From: an uncultured Ferrovum sp.
GTDB lineage: Bacteria; Pseudomonadota; Gammaproteobacteria; Burkholderiales; Ferrovaceae
Direction of reading: 5' to 3'
Assembly: GCA_903893215.1 (NCBI GenBank)
Contig: CAITLJ010000029.1
Span: 1 to 39,483 of the forward strand
DNA length: 39,483 nt
A program made the position numbers and the translations under genes. Below are positions 17,605 to 26,431 of the stretch, piece by piece. The first letter of the stretch is position 1. Each line of letters starts with the position of its first letter. The notes under the pieces are model-generated. The model saw only the letters and a program-made list of their open reading frames with translations. It ran no database searches and was not told the DNA's origin.

Positions 17605-18656
17605 CCAACGCACGCGCCGCAGGCGGCCTGCGTATTGCGGTCAGTGCCGCCCACGATCTGGTGGCCGGTACCCTGCTCAAACTGCTGTATGAACGCGATG
17701 TGGCGATTGCCGAAGTGCTGGCCCTCAGCGACGAGGCCGATCCCGACCTGGAGCGGTCGGCGCCCTTGTGGGGCGACGACCCGATCGAGTTGCAGGATAC
17801 CGCTGCTGCCAACCTGACCGGCATCGATCTGCTGTTCCTGTGCCCGCCTTGCGCCGATCCGCTTGCCCTGCTGGAGCGGGCCGTGGAGTCGGGTGCCCGG
17901 GTAATCGACCTGATCGGCGTCCACCGGCCAGGCTTCGAGGCCGCTCTGGTGGCGCCTGACCTGCCCGAACTCCCGGGCAGTCAGGCTGCCTTGCGTGCCG
18001 ACCCCGAGTCGAGGGTGTACCGCTGCCCCGATCCGCTCGCGCTGATCCTGGCCACCGTGCTGGCGCCGCTGGCGCAGGAAGCCGGGCTGGAGAGCCTGCG
18101 CGTGCAATGGTTGCTGCCGGCCTCCACGCTGGGCGAGCCGGGCATCCGCGAACTGGCGGGACAGGCCGAAAACCTGTTCAACCAGAAAGACCTGCCAGTG
18201 GCGCTGTATGGCCGGCAGATGGCCTTCAACCTGCTGGCAGGGGCGCCAGCGCCCAGCGACCCACTGCCGTCCTGCGCACGTGACCTGGAGCTGATGCTGG
18301 GCGACCTGGATGCGTCGGCCGACCTGCGCGCGGTGTGGGTGCCGGTGTTCTTTGGGGTTTGCGCCACCTTGTGGGTGGAAACCCAAAAGCCGCTGGCACC
18401 GGAGCGCCTGCTGGAAGTGCTTAAGCAGGCCCCAGGGCTGATGCTGGCCGAGCCCGGCACGGTCGACACCCCGTTCCCGAGTCCGGTCGAGCATGCGCTC
18501 GACAGCGATGCCATCCATCTGGGCGTGCTGGGCCGCGATCTGGCCGCGCTGAACGGGCACGTGCTGTGGCTGGTGGCCGATGATGTGCGCCGCGGCAGGG
18601 CGCTGGCTGCGGTACGGATTGCCGAAACCCTGGCCCTGGCCGACGACGCCACCTGA
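17601..18656 (+). CDS. usg: Usg-type aspartate-semialdehyde dehydrogenase homologue, probably inactive
   Basis: This 351-residue relative of Asd matches the Usg/PA3116 group known from the same place before fimV-truA. Shared landmarks are GRQMAFNLL and the C-terminal [21 protein letters not shown]. The nucleotide-binding loop, normally GATGAVG, reads AAHDLVAG. The stretch that aligns with the catalytic NPNCST reads CPDPLA, placing proline where the nucleophilic cysteine belongs. A cysteine (Cys142) remains three residues earlier, but it is not in the catalytic register. I infer a non-catalytic protein whose conserved location points to a structural or regulatory role. The start is taken as TTG at 17601, overlapping the asd stop as TTGA; no ATG near the beginning fits the family. 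Confidence 0.85.
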   Translation: MTNARAAGGLRIAVSAAHDLVAGTLLKLLYERDVAIAEVLALSDEADPDLERSAPLWGDDPIELQDTAAANLTGIDLLFLCPPCADPLALLERAVESGARVIDLIGVHRPGFEAALVAPDLPELPGSQAALRADPESRVYRCPDPLALILATVLAPLAQEAGLESLRVQWLLPASTLGEPGIRELAGQAENLFNQKDLPVALYGRQMAFNLLAGAPAPSDPLPSCARDLELMLGDLDASADLRAVWVPVFFGVCATLWVETQKPLAPERLLEVLKQAPGLMLAEPGTVDTPFPSPVEHALDSDAIHLGVLGRDLAALNGHVLWLVADDVRRGRALAAVRIAETLALADDAT

Positions 18657-18884
18657 AACGGGTTGCCGTCAAGCCTTCCCGGACGGGGCGGCAGCGCTTA
18701 AGATTAGGCGGCCAGAGTCGCCACAATCGCTTGTGGCGCGCTCGGACGAAGTGTTAACTTTCACGCATAGCCACGCTGCGCGGATGTTGCCGACCTGTTT
18801 CAGACCCGGCCGCAACTGCCGTTAAGCAGGCAGCATCCCCTTGCGATCTCGCAACAGCACAATCAAGACCTGATGGAGCACTGA
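18657..18884 (+). promoter_or_regulatory. fimV upstream region with hairpin and inverted repeat
   Basis: This 228-base gap breaks the otherwise tight block. An eight-pair hairpin (CGCCACAA 18719-18726, loop TCGC, TTGTGGCG 18731-18738) lies about 60 bases after the usg-like stop and could end the upstream transcript, though no T-run follows. A second symmetric site, TTGCGA-TC-TCGCAA (18841-18854), lies 20 bases before the fimV ribosome binding site GGAG (18875-18878) and could be an operator. No confident -35/-10 pair was found. A fimV promoter is inferred from position only. Confidence 0.4.
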
Positions 18885-21800
18885 ATGCACGGCACACTTA
18901 AACCCTGGGTTTTGGCAGTGGGCCTGGCCCTGATTGCCGAACTGGCCCCGGCCGCCGGCTTTGGCCGTATCAACGTCAACAGTGCCCTGGGACAACCGCT
19001 GTCGGCAGAGATCGATCTGCTCAACGTCACCCCGGAAGACCTGCAGGGCATGACGGTGCGACTGGCCACCCAGGACGCGTTCCGCGAAGCCAATGTCGAG
19101 TACTCGCCGGCACTTGGCAGTGTGCGCTTTTCGATTGAAAAGCGTGCTGGCGGACAACCCTACATCCGCGTGACCAGCGCCCAGCCGATTTCCGAGCCGG
19201 CGCTCAACCTGCTGGTCGAAGTGAACTGGCCCGCCGGTCGGCTGTTGCGCGACTATCCCTTGCTGCTCAACCCGGCCGGCTATCTGGCTGACAAGGCGCT
19301 CAGCGACAATCCAGTGCGCGCCAATCCCACACCGCCCGAAGTGCCAGTCAAGGCGCCGGTAGCTGCAGCGCCTGCGCCTGCAAGCAGCGGGTCGGCGGGC
19401 GCAACTGGCAACGCTACACCTGCGGCAGCCACGCCGCCGGTCGCAGCAGGCAAGCCCCGCGTTCGTGGCGCCAATGCCAATGCCAGCGCCAGCAATGCGG
19501 GTGGCGGCAAGGCAGCGGCCGGTCCCGCCCACCCCGGCGAGAATTACACCATCAAGCCGGGTGATACGCTTACCGCCCTGGCCATCGCCAACCGCCCCTC
19601 GTCGGTTTCGCTCGAGCAGACCATGCTGGCCATGTTCGAAGCCAATCGCGGCGCGTTCATCAACGACAGCATCCATCGCATCCGCGCTGGCAAGCAGATC
19701 CATCTGCCCACCAGCGAGGAAGCCGCCTCGGTGCAGGCCGAGGAAGCCAGCCACCGCATCAACCTGCTGGCCGCCGATTTTGAAAGCTACCGCAAGCGCC
19801 TGGCCGATGCCGCGTCCGGCAAGCCCTCGCAGGCCACGTCCACCAAGACGCCGGTCGCTGGCCGCTTGAGTGCACAGACCGAGGACACCACCCCGCCCAA
19901 GCCGGGTGGCAACGATGTGCTGCAGATTTCGCGCAGCGCGGCCAAGGGTGACGACCAGGGGCTTGCCAAACGCAAGACCGCAGCCGACGAAGCCAAGATA
20001 CGGGCGGACGACGAGGCCGTGGCAAAGGAAAACCGTCTGCGTGAAGCCAAGGACCGTGCCGCTGCGTTGCAAGGTAACGTCCAGCAGATGCGCAAGTTGC
20101 TGAATGAGAAGGCCCCCGAAAAGCTTGCTGACGCCAAGCCGGTGAACTCGCCGCCGGCCGATCTCAAGGCGCCAGCGGTCAAGGCAGCCGAACCCCCGTC
20201 GCCGGAAAGCAAGGCGCCGGAAAGCAAGATGCCAGACACCAAGATGCCAGACACCAAGACGCCAGACACCAAGACGCCAGACACCAAGCCTGTCGAGCCG
20301 CCCGTCAAGGTGGCCGAAGACAAGGCGGCTGCGGCCGTGGCGGCCCTGCCGGATGCGGCCAAGCCGGCCGCACCGACGCCGGCCGATCTTGAAGCCAGGG
20401 CAGCGACCAAGCCGGTAGCGATCAAGCCCGAGCCTTCGTTCCTGGATGACCTGCTGGGGCAACTGTCTGACAACCCGTTGGCGGTGGGTGGCGGCTTGCT
20501 GGGCACCGCGCTGGTCACCTGGCTGGGGCTGGGCGCCATGCGCCGTCGTCGTAACCGCACCGAGGCACTCTTCGCGCCGACCACCAGTGCGCCAGAGCCG
20601 ATGACTGTCGATGCGGTGACTACCGACAAGGCCAGTGCCCTGGTCGATACCACCGGCGGCTTTGCCACCCAGTTTGATCACACGGTGCCGGAATCGCACG
20701 TGGATGAGGTCGATCCTGTGGCTGAAGCCGACGTCTACATTGCCTATGGCCGTGATGTGCAGGCCGAGGAGATCCTTAAGGAGGCGATGGCGAAGGACCC
20801 GGAGCGCACCGAAATCCTGATGAAGCTGCTCGAGATTTATGCGCAGCGCAAGAATCGTACGGAATACGCAGCGCATGCCCAGCAGCTGCTGGCGCGGGTG
20901 GGCGCCGACGCGCCACTGTGGTCGGCTGCCATGGCCATGGGCTTTGAAATTGACCCCGAGAATCCGCTCTATCACGCCGCTGGCGCCGACTTCCTGCCGT
21001 CACCGGTGTCCGCGCCGGCCGAGCGGGCCGGGCTGGACCACGATCTGGGCGAGAGTGCGCACGATGCGGCCATCCGCGCCAGCATCGAATCGATTGGCAT
21101 GCCCGAAAGCGAAGTGTCTGCCGCACCGGCGGGCAGTGTTCCGCAGGTCGGGTCGGCGCACACGATCGACTTTGATCTGGGCATGGACGATACGCATGCC
21201 CCCGCCGCACCGCATCCGGTGACGCCGCCGGCGGCCACCCTGGCCACGGTGGCCGTGGCCTCCGTGGCGGCGGCCGCTGCGGCTGCTGCAGTCGCGGAGG
21301 CTGCGGCACCGGCAACCCCTGAACCGGTCATCCAGGCATCCGAGTCCGTCACCGAGGCCCCCGAGCCCGTCACCCAAAAACCCGAGCCCGTCACCCAGGC
21401 ACCCGAGCCCGTGTCCAGCTGGCCAGCGCTCGGTACCGCCGAGACCGCTGGCCGTGCCTTCACACCCGTTGCGGTATCCACCCTGCCGTCCAACGACGAT
21501 GACGCGTTCACCCTGGATTTCGATCTTGGGGATGCACCGGCAGCGCCCGGCGCCGCAGCCAGTCGTGAGGGCGGCAATGCCGCGCTCGATCTGGGTGCCA
21601 TCGACCTCAACCTGCAGCGCGATCCGCCGTCAGCAGCCCCGCCGGTGCTGACCCTGGTGCCGCCAAGCACCCTGCCGGTGCTCGATGCACTGCCGGGTGA
21701 AGCGCGCGTGGCTGCCAAGGGTTTTGCCGGCATTGACCTTGATCTGGGCGAGGACCTTGCGCCGCTGGAGACCACTGCGCCGCCGGAAGAACGCAGCAGC

Positions 21801-21953
21801 GAGTGGCACAACGTGGCCACCAAGCTGGATCTGGCAAGGGCGTACCTGGAAATTGGCGACCGTGAGGGCGCCGGCGAGATCCTGCGCGAAGTGCTGCATG
21901 AAGGTGACGCCGAGCAACGTGCCGAAGCAGCGCAACTGGTCAGCGACATCTGA
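18885..21953 (+). CDS. fimV: FimV-like polar hub protein
   Basis: FimV proteins are inner-membrane peptidoglycan-binding organisers at the cell pole, needed for type IV pilus function and cAMP-dependent control in Pseudomonas. Here there are 1022 residues: a signal peptide (1 to about 24), the FimV N-terminal domain (GFGRINVNSALGQPLSAEI onward) and a LysM domain (about 219-285, YTIKPGDTLTALAIANRP). A coiled, Lys/Glu-rich region with tandem repeats follows, then one transmembrane helix (about 530-550) followed by RRRRN. The cytoplasmic part has a TPR segment (about 612-670), an acidic Ala/Pro-rich linker and the C-terminal FimV TPR-like domain (about 970-1022, LDLARAYLEIGDREGAGEIL). The start is supported by GGAG six bases upstream. 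Genes for truA and trpF follow closely. Confidence 0.93.
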   Translation: MHGTLKPWVLAVGLALIAELAPAAGFGRINVNSALGQPLSAEIDLLNVTPEDLQGMTVRLATQDAFREANVEYSPALGSVRFSIEKRAGGQPYIRVTSAQPISEPALNLLVEVNWPAGRLLRDYPLLLNPAGYLADKALSDNPVRANPTPPEVPVKAPVAAAPAPASSGSAGATGNATPAAATPPVAAGKPRVRGANANASASNAGGGKAAAGPAHPGENYTIKPGDTLTALAIANRPSSVSLEQTMLAMFEANRGAFINDSIHRIRAGKQIHLPTSEEAASVQAEEASHRINLLAADFESYRKRLADAASGKPSQATSTKTPVAGRLSAQTEDTTPPKPGGNDVLQISRSAAKGDDQGLAKRKTAADEAKIRADDEAVAKENRLREAKDRAAALQGNVQQMRKLLNEKAPEKLADAKPVNSPPADLKAPAVKAAEPPSPESKAPESKMPDTKMPDTKTPDTKTPDTKPVEPPVKVAEDKAAAAVAALPDAAKPAAPTPADLEARAATKPVAIKPEPSFLDDLLGQLSDNPLAVGGGLLGTALVTWLGLGAMRRRRNRTEALFAPTTSAPEPMTVDAVTTDKASALVDTTGGFATQFDHTVPESHVDEVDPVAEADVYIAYGRDVQAEEILKEAMAKDPERTEILMKLLEIYAQRKNRTEYAAHAQQLLARVGADAPLWSAAMAMGFEIDPENPLYHAAGADFLPSPVSAPAERAGLDHDLGESAHDAAIRASIESIGMPESEVSAAPAGSVPQVGSAHTIDFDLGMDDTHAPAAPHPVTPPAATLATVAVASVAAAAAAAAVAEAAAPATPEPVIQASESVTEAPEPVTQKPEPVTQAPEPVSSWPALGTAETAGRAFTPVAVSTLPSNDDDAFTLDFDLGDAPAAPGAAASREGGNAALDLGAIDLNLQRDPPSAAPPVLTLVPPSTLPVLDALPGEARVAAKGFAGIDLDLGEDLAPLETTAPPEERSSEWHNVATKLDLARAYLEIGDREGAGEILREVLHEGDAEQRAEAAQLVSDI
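20201..20290 (+). repeat. 15-bp tandem repeats inside fimV
   Basis: Six consecutive 15-base units encode five-residue steps: two of the form PESK-A/M and four of the form PDTK-M/T/P. The last four units differ by only one or two bases, which suggests recent slippage. They lie in the periplasmic linker between the LysM domain and the membrane helix, where length change would be tolerated. Confidence 0.9.
21318..21413 (+). repeat. 21-bp tandem repeats inside fimV
   Basis: Four full units and a partial one encode a seven-residue step of the type PEPVTQ-A/K, the first two more diverged. They are in the cytoplasmic Pro/Ala-rich linker before the C-terminal FimV domain. Units three and four are nearly identical in DNA, again pointing to slippage. 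Confidence 0.85.
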
Positions 21954-21967
21954 GCACCCCGCTCCTG

Positions 21968-22792
21968 GTGGCAGAGCCCCGGCGCATCGCGCTGGGGCTT
22001 GAGTACGACGGCAGCGGCTTTGCCGGATGGCAGCGCCAGCCAGTGCTGACCACCGTGCAGGGCACCCTTGAGCATGCCCTGACGCAGATTGCCGGGCATC
22101 CGGTCAACGTGCAGGCCGCCGGGCGCACCGACCGTGGCGTGCACGCCAGTGCGCAGGTGGTGCACTTTGATACCTCTGCCGAGCGCCCACTGAACGCCTG
22201 GGTCCGCGGCGTCAACAGTCATTTGCCCGCTGGAGTGGCCGTGCTGTGGGCGCACCCGGTCAGTGCGCATTTTCATGCGCGCTTTTCGGCTACCGGTCGC
22301 CATTACCGCTATCTGCTGCTCGACCATCCGGTCCGGCCCGGTCTGGGTTGCGGTCGCGTGGGCTGGGTGCATACCCGTCTGGATGTGGATGCAATGGCGT
22401 TGGCGGCGCGCTGCCTGCCGGGTACCCATGATTTCACCAGTTTTCGCGCCGCAGAGTGTCAGGCCGAGTCACCCGTGCGCGAAATGCGCCAGGCGAGCGT
22501 GCTGCGCAGCGGAGGACTGGTAGAATTTCGCTTTTCGGCAAACGGATTTCTTCATCACATGGTGCGAAACCTGGTGGGCAGTCTGGTGGCGGTGGGCGCA
22601 GGACGGCGTTCGCCCGAGTGGATGATGCAGGCCCTGGCGGCGCGCAGTCGCGCCGCTGCCGCGCCCACGTTTGGTCCGGACGGGTTGTACCTGAGTGCGA
22701 TTGATTATCCGGCCGGGTTCGGCCTGCCGGCTTTCGATGCGCACGGCACCGGCCTGCCCGCGTTGACGGATGGCGCAGAGGGCGAGGGATGA
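21968..22792 (+). CDS. truA: tRNA pseudouridine synthase A
   Basis: TruA makes pseudouridine at positions 38-40 of the tRNA anticodon arm. The 274-residue protein has the catalytic aspartate Asp55 in [11 protein letters not shown], the N-terminal [17 protein letters not shown], and the late motif [19 protein letters not shown] typical of the family. The start is a GTG 14 bases after the fimV stop; no ATG gives the conserved N-terminus. Its stop overlaps the trpF start (ATGA). The fimV-truA-trpF order is shared with Pseudomonas. Confidence 0.96.
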   Translation: MAEPRRIALGLEYDGSGFAGWQRQPVLTTVQGTLEHALTQIAGHPVNVQAAGRTDRGVHASAQVVHFDTSAERPLNAWVRGVNSHLPAGVAVLWAHPVSAHFHARFSATGRHYRYLLLDHPVRPGLGCGRVGWVHTRLDVDAMALAARCLPGTHDFTSFRAAECQAESPVREMRQASVLRSGGLVEFRFSANGFLHHMVRNLVGSLVAVGAGRRSPEWMMQALAARSRAAAAPTFGPDGLYLSAIDYPAGFGLPAFDAHGTGLPALTDGAEGEG

Positions 22793-23442
22793 CGGCCGAT
22801 CCGCAGTCCGCGCGGGGGCGCGTGCGTGTAAAGATTTGCGGTCTGACCCGCCTGCAGGACGTGCAGGTGGCGGTGGCAGCCGGCGCGGACGCGCTGGGCC
22901 TGGTGTTCTTTGCCGACAGTCCGCGCGCGGTCAGCGTGGCACAGGCGCAGGCGCTGGTGCTGGCGGTGCCTGCTTTCGTGCAGGTGGTCGGTTTGTTCGT
23001 CAATCCGGACGCCGATCGGGTGCGCGCAGTGCTGGCCGCCGTGCCCATTGACCTGCTCCAGTTTCATGGCGATGAGTCGCCGGCGTTCTGTCGCCAGTTT
23101 GGCCGTCCTTATATCAAAGCAGTACGGGTGCGACCGGGTCTTGATTTGCTACAATATTGTGATCAGTACTCGGACGCTCGCGGAATACTGCTCGACGCCT
23201 TTCATCCTGGCGTGTGGGGTGGAACCGGCACGGCCTTTGACTGGTCACTTATTCCTGCAGGCTTAGGCTTACCCCTGATCCTGTCTGGTGGTCTCAACGA
23301 AAACTCAGTGGGCGAGGCGATTTCCGCCGTGCGCCCGTATGCCGTCGATGTCAGCAGTGGCGTGGAGGTCTCCAAGGGGATCAAGGACGCCAGTCGCATC
23401 CAGGCTTTCATGAATGGAGTACGCACCCATGAAACTTTATGA
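22789..23442 (+). CDS. trpF: Phosphoribosylanthranilate isomerase
   Basis: TrpF carries out the Amadori rearrangement of phosphoribosylanthranilate in tryptophan synthesis. In the 217-residue (beta/alpha)8 protein, VKICGLTR near residue 15 holds the general base (Cys17), [15 protein letters not shown] holds the general acid aspartate and phosphate-binding loop, and [12 protein letters not shown] is the second phosphate loop. Its ATG overlaps the truA stop by four bases. Its end overlaps trpB by 14 bases. The other early tryptophan genes (trpE, D, C) are not in the window. Confidence 0.96.
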   Translation: MTADPQSARGRVRVKICGLTRLQDVQVAVAAGADALGLVFFADSPRAVSVAQAQALVLAVPAFVQVVGLFVNPDADRVRAVLAAVPIDLLQFHGDESPAFCRQFGRPYIKAVRVRPGLDLLQYCDQYSDARGILLDAFHPGVWGGTGTAFDWSLIPAGLGLPLILSGGLNENSVGEAISAVRPYAVDVSSGVEVSKGIKDASRIQAFMNGVRTHETL

Positions 23443-24628
23443 CCTGCCGGATGCCCGGGGCCATTTTGGTCCGTATGGTGGCACTTTCGTCGCCGAAACC
23501 CTGATTGCCGCGCTGGACAACCTGCGCGAAAACTACCTGCGCCTGAAGGACGATCCTGCCTTCCAGCAGGAACTGGCTTACGAACTGGCGCACTACGTTG
23601 GCCGCCCCAGCCCGATCTATTTCGCCCGCCGGATCACCGAAAAAGCCGGTGGCGCGCAGATCTTCCTCAAGCGCGAAGACCTTAACCACACCGGTGCGCA
23701 CAAGGTCAACAGCACCGTCGGCATGGCCATGGTGGCGCGCCACATGGGCAAGAAGCGGGTGATCGCCGAAACCGGTGCCGGTCAGCACGGCGTGGCTTCG
23801 GCCACCGTGGCGGCCCGCTACGGCATGGAATGCGTGGTGTACATGGGGGCCGAAGACGTCAAGCGCCAGGCACAGAACGTGTATCGCATGAAGCTGCTGG
23901 GCGCCACCGTGGTGCCGGTGGAGAGTGGTTCGCGCACCCTCAAGGATGCGCTCAACGAGGCGATGCGTGACTGGGTCACCAACATCCAGGACACCTTCTA
24001 CATCATCGGTACCGTGGCGGGTCCGCACCCTTACCCGATGATGGTGCGTGATTTTAATGCCATCGTCGGCAAGGAATGCGTGGTGCAGATGCCGGAAATG
24101 TGCGGCCGTCAGCCCGATGCGGTACTGGCCTGTGTGGGGGGGGGTAGCAATGCGATGGGCATCTTCCACCCCTACATTCCGCACGAGTCAGTGCGCCTGA
24201 TCGGCGTGGAAGCCGGTGGTGAAGGCATCAACACCGGTCGTCACTCGGCCTCGCTGTCGGCGGGTACGCCGGGCGTGCTGCACGGCAACCGCACCTACCT
24301 GCTGCAGGACGAAAACGGCCAGATCATCGAGACGCACTCCATCTCGGCCGGACTGGACTATCCCGGCGTGGGCCCGGAACACGCGTGGCTGAAGGATACC
24401 GGTCGTGCCGAATACGTGTCGGTGACCGATGAGGAAGCCCTGCAGGCGTTCCACGATCTGTGCCGCATGGAAGGCATCATCCCTGCGCTCGAGTCCAGTC
24501 ACGCCCTGGCGCATGCCATGAAGATGGCAGCCGACATGCGTCCCGACCAGATTCTGCTGGTCAATCTGTCCGGGCGCGGCGACAAGGACATGGCCACAGT
24601 GGCAGCCCATATGGGCATGGTGGTCTGA
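23429..24628 (+). CDS. trpB: Tryptophan synthase beta subunit
   Basis: TrpB condenses indole with serine using pyridoxal phosphate and works as an alpha2beta2 complex with TrpA. The 399-residue protein has the cofactor lysine Lys92 in [18 protein letters not shown] and the phosphate-binding [13 protein letters not shown] take the start at 23429 (MKLYDL) rather than the in-frame ATG at 23414, because GGAG (23416-23419) is nine bases before it and the shorter form gives the family's usual N-terminus. It overlaps trpF by 14 bases. A 110-base gap with two hairpins separates it from trpA, unlike the overlapping trpBA of many bacteria. Confidence 0.97.
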   Translation: MKLYDLPDARGHFGPYGGTFVAETLIAALDNLRENYLRLKDDPAFQQELAYELAHYVGRPSPIYFARRITEKAGGAQIFLKREDLNHTGAHKVNSTVGMAMVARHMGKKRVIAETGAGQHGVASATVAARYGMECVVYMGAEDVKRQAQNVYRMKLLGATVVPVESGSRTLKDALNEAMRDWVTNIQDTFYIIGTVAGPHPYPMMVRDFNAIVGKECVVQMPEMCGRQPDAVLACVGGGSNAMGIFHPYIPHESVRLIGVEAGGEGINTGRHSASLSAGTPGVLHGNRTYLLQDENGQIIETHSISAGLDYPGVGPEHAWLKDTGRAEYVSVTDEEALQAFHDLCRMEGIIPALESSHALAHAMKMAADMRPDQILLVNLSGRGDKDMATVAAHMGMVV

Positions 24629-24633
24629 CTTCC

Positions 24634-24666
24634 AACCGGGAGGGCCCTCAAACGACCCTCCCGGTT
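24634..24666 (+). terminator. Strong hairpin directly after trpB
   Basis: Arms of eleven bases (24634-24644 and 24656-24666) pair perfectly, with AACCGGGAGGG on the left and an 11-base loop. It begins five bases after the trpB stop and is followed by a short pyrimidine tract (TCCTCATCC). The stem strength and position are those of a terminator; the tail is not a pure T-run, so efficiency is uncertain. Confidence 0.65.
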
Positions 24667-24679
24667 TCCTCATCCCTGA

Positions 24680-24711
24680 CTGCCAGGCCGCGCATTGTGC
24701 CGGTCTGGCAG
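24680..24711 (+). terminator. Second hairpin in the trpB-trpA gap
   Basis: CTGCCAGGCCG (24680-24690) pairs with CGGTCTGGCAG (24701-24711), one G-T position counted as a wobble pair, around a ten-base loop. ATTGTTTGTTG follows, a U-rich stretch in RNA. It may reinforce the first hairpin or act as a leader structure for trpA, whose ribosome binding site starts 15 bases further on. Confidence 0.45.
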
Positions 24712-24725
24712 ATTGTTTGTTGCCC

Positions 24726-24730
24726 GGAGA
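24726..24730 (+). promoter_or_regulatory. Ribosome binding site fixing a TTG start of trpA
   Basis: GGAGA stands eight bases before TTG at 24739. Counting from that TTG puts the catalytic residues at Glu49 and Asp60, exactly the numbering of the well-studied TrpA enzymes, so the non-ATG start is well supported. Confidence 0.85.
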
Positions 24731-24738
24731 ACTTTGAC

Positions 24739-25548
24739 TTGTCCCGCATCGCTTCCACTTTCGCGCATCTGGCCCAGGCCGGACGTAAGGCCCTGATCCC
24801 CTTTTTCACCGCAGGGGATCCCGATCCGGCCAGCGCTGTCCCGATGATGCACGCGCTGGTGCGCGGTGGTGCCGACATTCTCGAACTGGGCGTGCCCTTC
24901 TCTGATCCGATGGCAGACGGCCCGGTGATCCAGCGCTCCAGCGAGCGCGCCCTGGTGCATGGCACCTCGCTCACGCAGGTGATTGGCATGGCGCGCGACT
25001 TTCGCAAGACCGACAACACCACGCCGGTGGTGCTGATGGGCTACGCCAATCCGATCGAGCGCATGGGCTACGAAACCTTCGCTACCGCCGCACAGCAGGC
25101 TGGCATTGATGGTGTGCTGGTGGTGGATTATCCGCCGGAGGAGTGCGAAGACCTGGTGGCATGTCTGCGCGCGCACCAGATCGATGCCATTTTCCTGCTC
25201 TCGCCCACCAGCACCGACGCGCGGGTGCAGGCAGTGGGACGTCTTGCCTCTGGCTATGTGTATTACGTATCGTTGCGCGGTGTGACTGGTGCCGGTCACA
25301 TCGACACCAACGAAGTTGCCACCCAGGTGGCGCGCATCCGTCATCACGTCTCGGTGCCGGTGGGCGTCGGCTTTGGCATCCGTGACGGTGCAACCGCCCG
25401 GGCGATCAGCGCGGTGGCCGATGCCATCGTGGTGGGCAGCCGTGTGGTGCTGGAAATCGAAGCGGGTGGTGCGGTGGATGGCGCTGCGCGGATCGAGGTG
25501 GTCATGCAGGAATTTCGCAGTGCCATGGATAGCGGCACAGCACACTGA
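24739..25548 (+). CDS. trpA: Tryptophan synthase alpha subunit
   Basis: TrpA cleaves indole-3-glycerol phosphate and passes indole through a tunnel to TrpB. The 269-residue protein begins (TTG)[10 protein letters not shown] and shows [11 protein letters not shown], the catalytic Glu49 in [14 protein letters not shown] with Asp60, and the phosphate-binding [13 protein letters not shown] and VGSRVV. The TTG start is chosen because of the upstream GGAGA and because it gives the standard residue numbering; the reading frame is open further upstream but without family similarity. A 13-base gap and a strong AAGGGGAG site lead into accD. Confidence 0.96.
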   Translation: MSRIASTFAHLAQAGRKALIPFFTAGDPDPASAVPMMHALVRGGADILELGVPFSDPMADGPVIQRSSERALVHGTSLTQVIGMARDFRKTDNTTPVVLMGYANPIERMGYETFATAAQQAGIDGVLVVDYPPEECEDLVACLRAHQIDAIFLLSPTSTDARVQAVGRLASGYVYYVSLRGVTGAGHIDTNEVATQVARIRHHVSVPVGVGFGIRDGATARAISAVADAIVVGSRVVLEIEAGGAVDGAARIEVVMQEFRSAMDSGTAH

Positions 25549-25561
25549 AGGGGAGAAGAGC

Positions 25562-26431
25562 ATGAGCTGGTTCAAGAAACTGCTGCCCCCACGGATCAAT
25601 CGGGACGCCGGCGCCAACAAGCGCTCGAGCATGCCCGAGGGACTTTGGAGCAAATGTGATTCATGCGAAGCGGTGCTTTATCGCACCGACCTCGACAATA
25701 ACCTGCAGGTGTGTCCCAAGTGCGCACACCACAACCGTATTTCGGCACGCGACCGGCTCGATGGCTTGCTCGACCCGGAAGGCCGTTTTGAACTCTGCGC
25801 CGAAGTGGTGCCGGTCGACACCCTCAAGTTCAAGGACAGCCGCCGTTACGTCGAGCGCCTGGCCGAAGCCCAGCAGGCCACCGGAGAGACCGATGCGCTG
25901 GTGGTGATGCAGGGCTCCATACTCGGCTTGCCCCTGGTAGTGGCCAGTTTCGAGTTCGCCTTCATGGGCGGATCGATGGGTTCGGTAGTCGGCGAGCGCT
26001 TCGTGCGTGCAGTCGAGGCGGCCATCGATCAGAAAGTACCGTTTGTCTGTTTCCTCGCCAGTGGCGGAGCGCGCATGCAGGAAGGTTTGCTGTCGCTGAT
26101 GCAGATGGCCAAGACCTGTGCCGCCCTGCAACGCCTGTCCACCGTGCCGCTGCCATTCATTTCAGTGCTCACCGACCCCACCATGGGCGGTGTCTCTGCC
26201 AGTTTCGCCATGATTGGCGATGTGGTGATCGCGGAACCGGGTGCCCTGATCGGTTTTGCTGGCCCGCGCGTGATCGAGCAGACGGTGCGCGAAACCCTGC
26301 CCGACGGTTTCCAGCGCGCCGAATTCCTGCTTGAGAAAGGCGCCATCGACATGATCGTCGACCGCCGCAACATGCGCGACCGGGTGGCTGCCCTGCTGGC
26401 GCTGCTCACCGGACAATCTCTTGCAGCCTGA
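25562..26431 (+). CDS. accD: Acetyl-CoA carboxylase carboxyltransferase subunit beta
   Basis: AccD is the zinc-containing half of the carboxyltransferase that transfers CO2 from carboxybiotin to acetyl-CoA, the committed step of fatty-acid synthesis. The 289-residue protein has a four-cysteine zinc ribbon (Cys32, Cys35, Cys51, Cys54: CDSC and CPKC) and the crotonase-like core with [26 protein letters not shown] and [19 protein letters not shown]. The start (MSWFKKL) has AAGGGGAG six bases upstream. Its end overlaps folC by 11 bases. AccD-folC linkage is old and shared with enterobacteria and Pseudomonas. Confidence 0.97.
   Translation: MSWFKKLLPPRINRDAGANKRSSMPEGLWSKCDSCEAVLYRTDLDNNLQVCPKCAHHNRISARDRLDGLLDPEGRFELCAEVVPVDTLKFKDSRRYVERLAEAQQATGETDALVVMQGSILGLPLVVASFEFAFMGGSMGSVVGERFVRAVEAAIDQKVPFVCFLASGGARMQEGLLSLMQMAKTCAALQRLSTVPLPFISVLTDPTMGGVSASFAMIGDVVIAEPGALIGFAGPRVIEQTVRETLPDGFQRAEFLLEKGAIDMIVDRRNMRDRVAALLALLTGQSLAA

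Noticed and set aside
18024-18026. Cys142 of the usg-like protein as a catalytic cysteine
   Set aside because: Alignment through the following P-D and the AxxLAPL helix puts the catalytic position three residues later, at a proline; Cys142 is out of register.
18822-20975. 717-codon frame on the minus strand opposite fimV
   Set aside because: Its Arg/Gly/Leu-rich repeats are only the reverse reading of the fimV tandem repeats; no domain or ribosome binding site.
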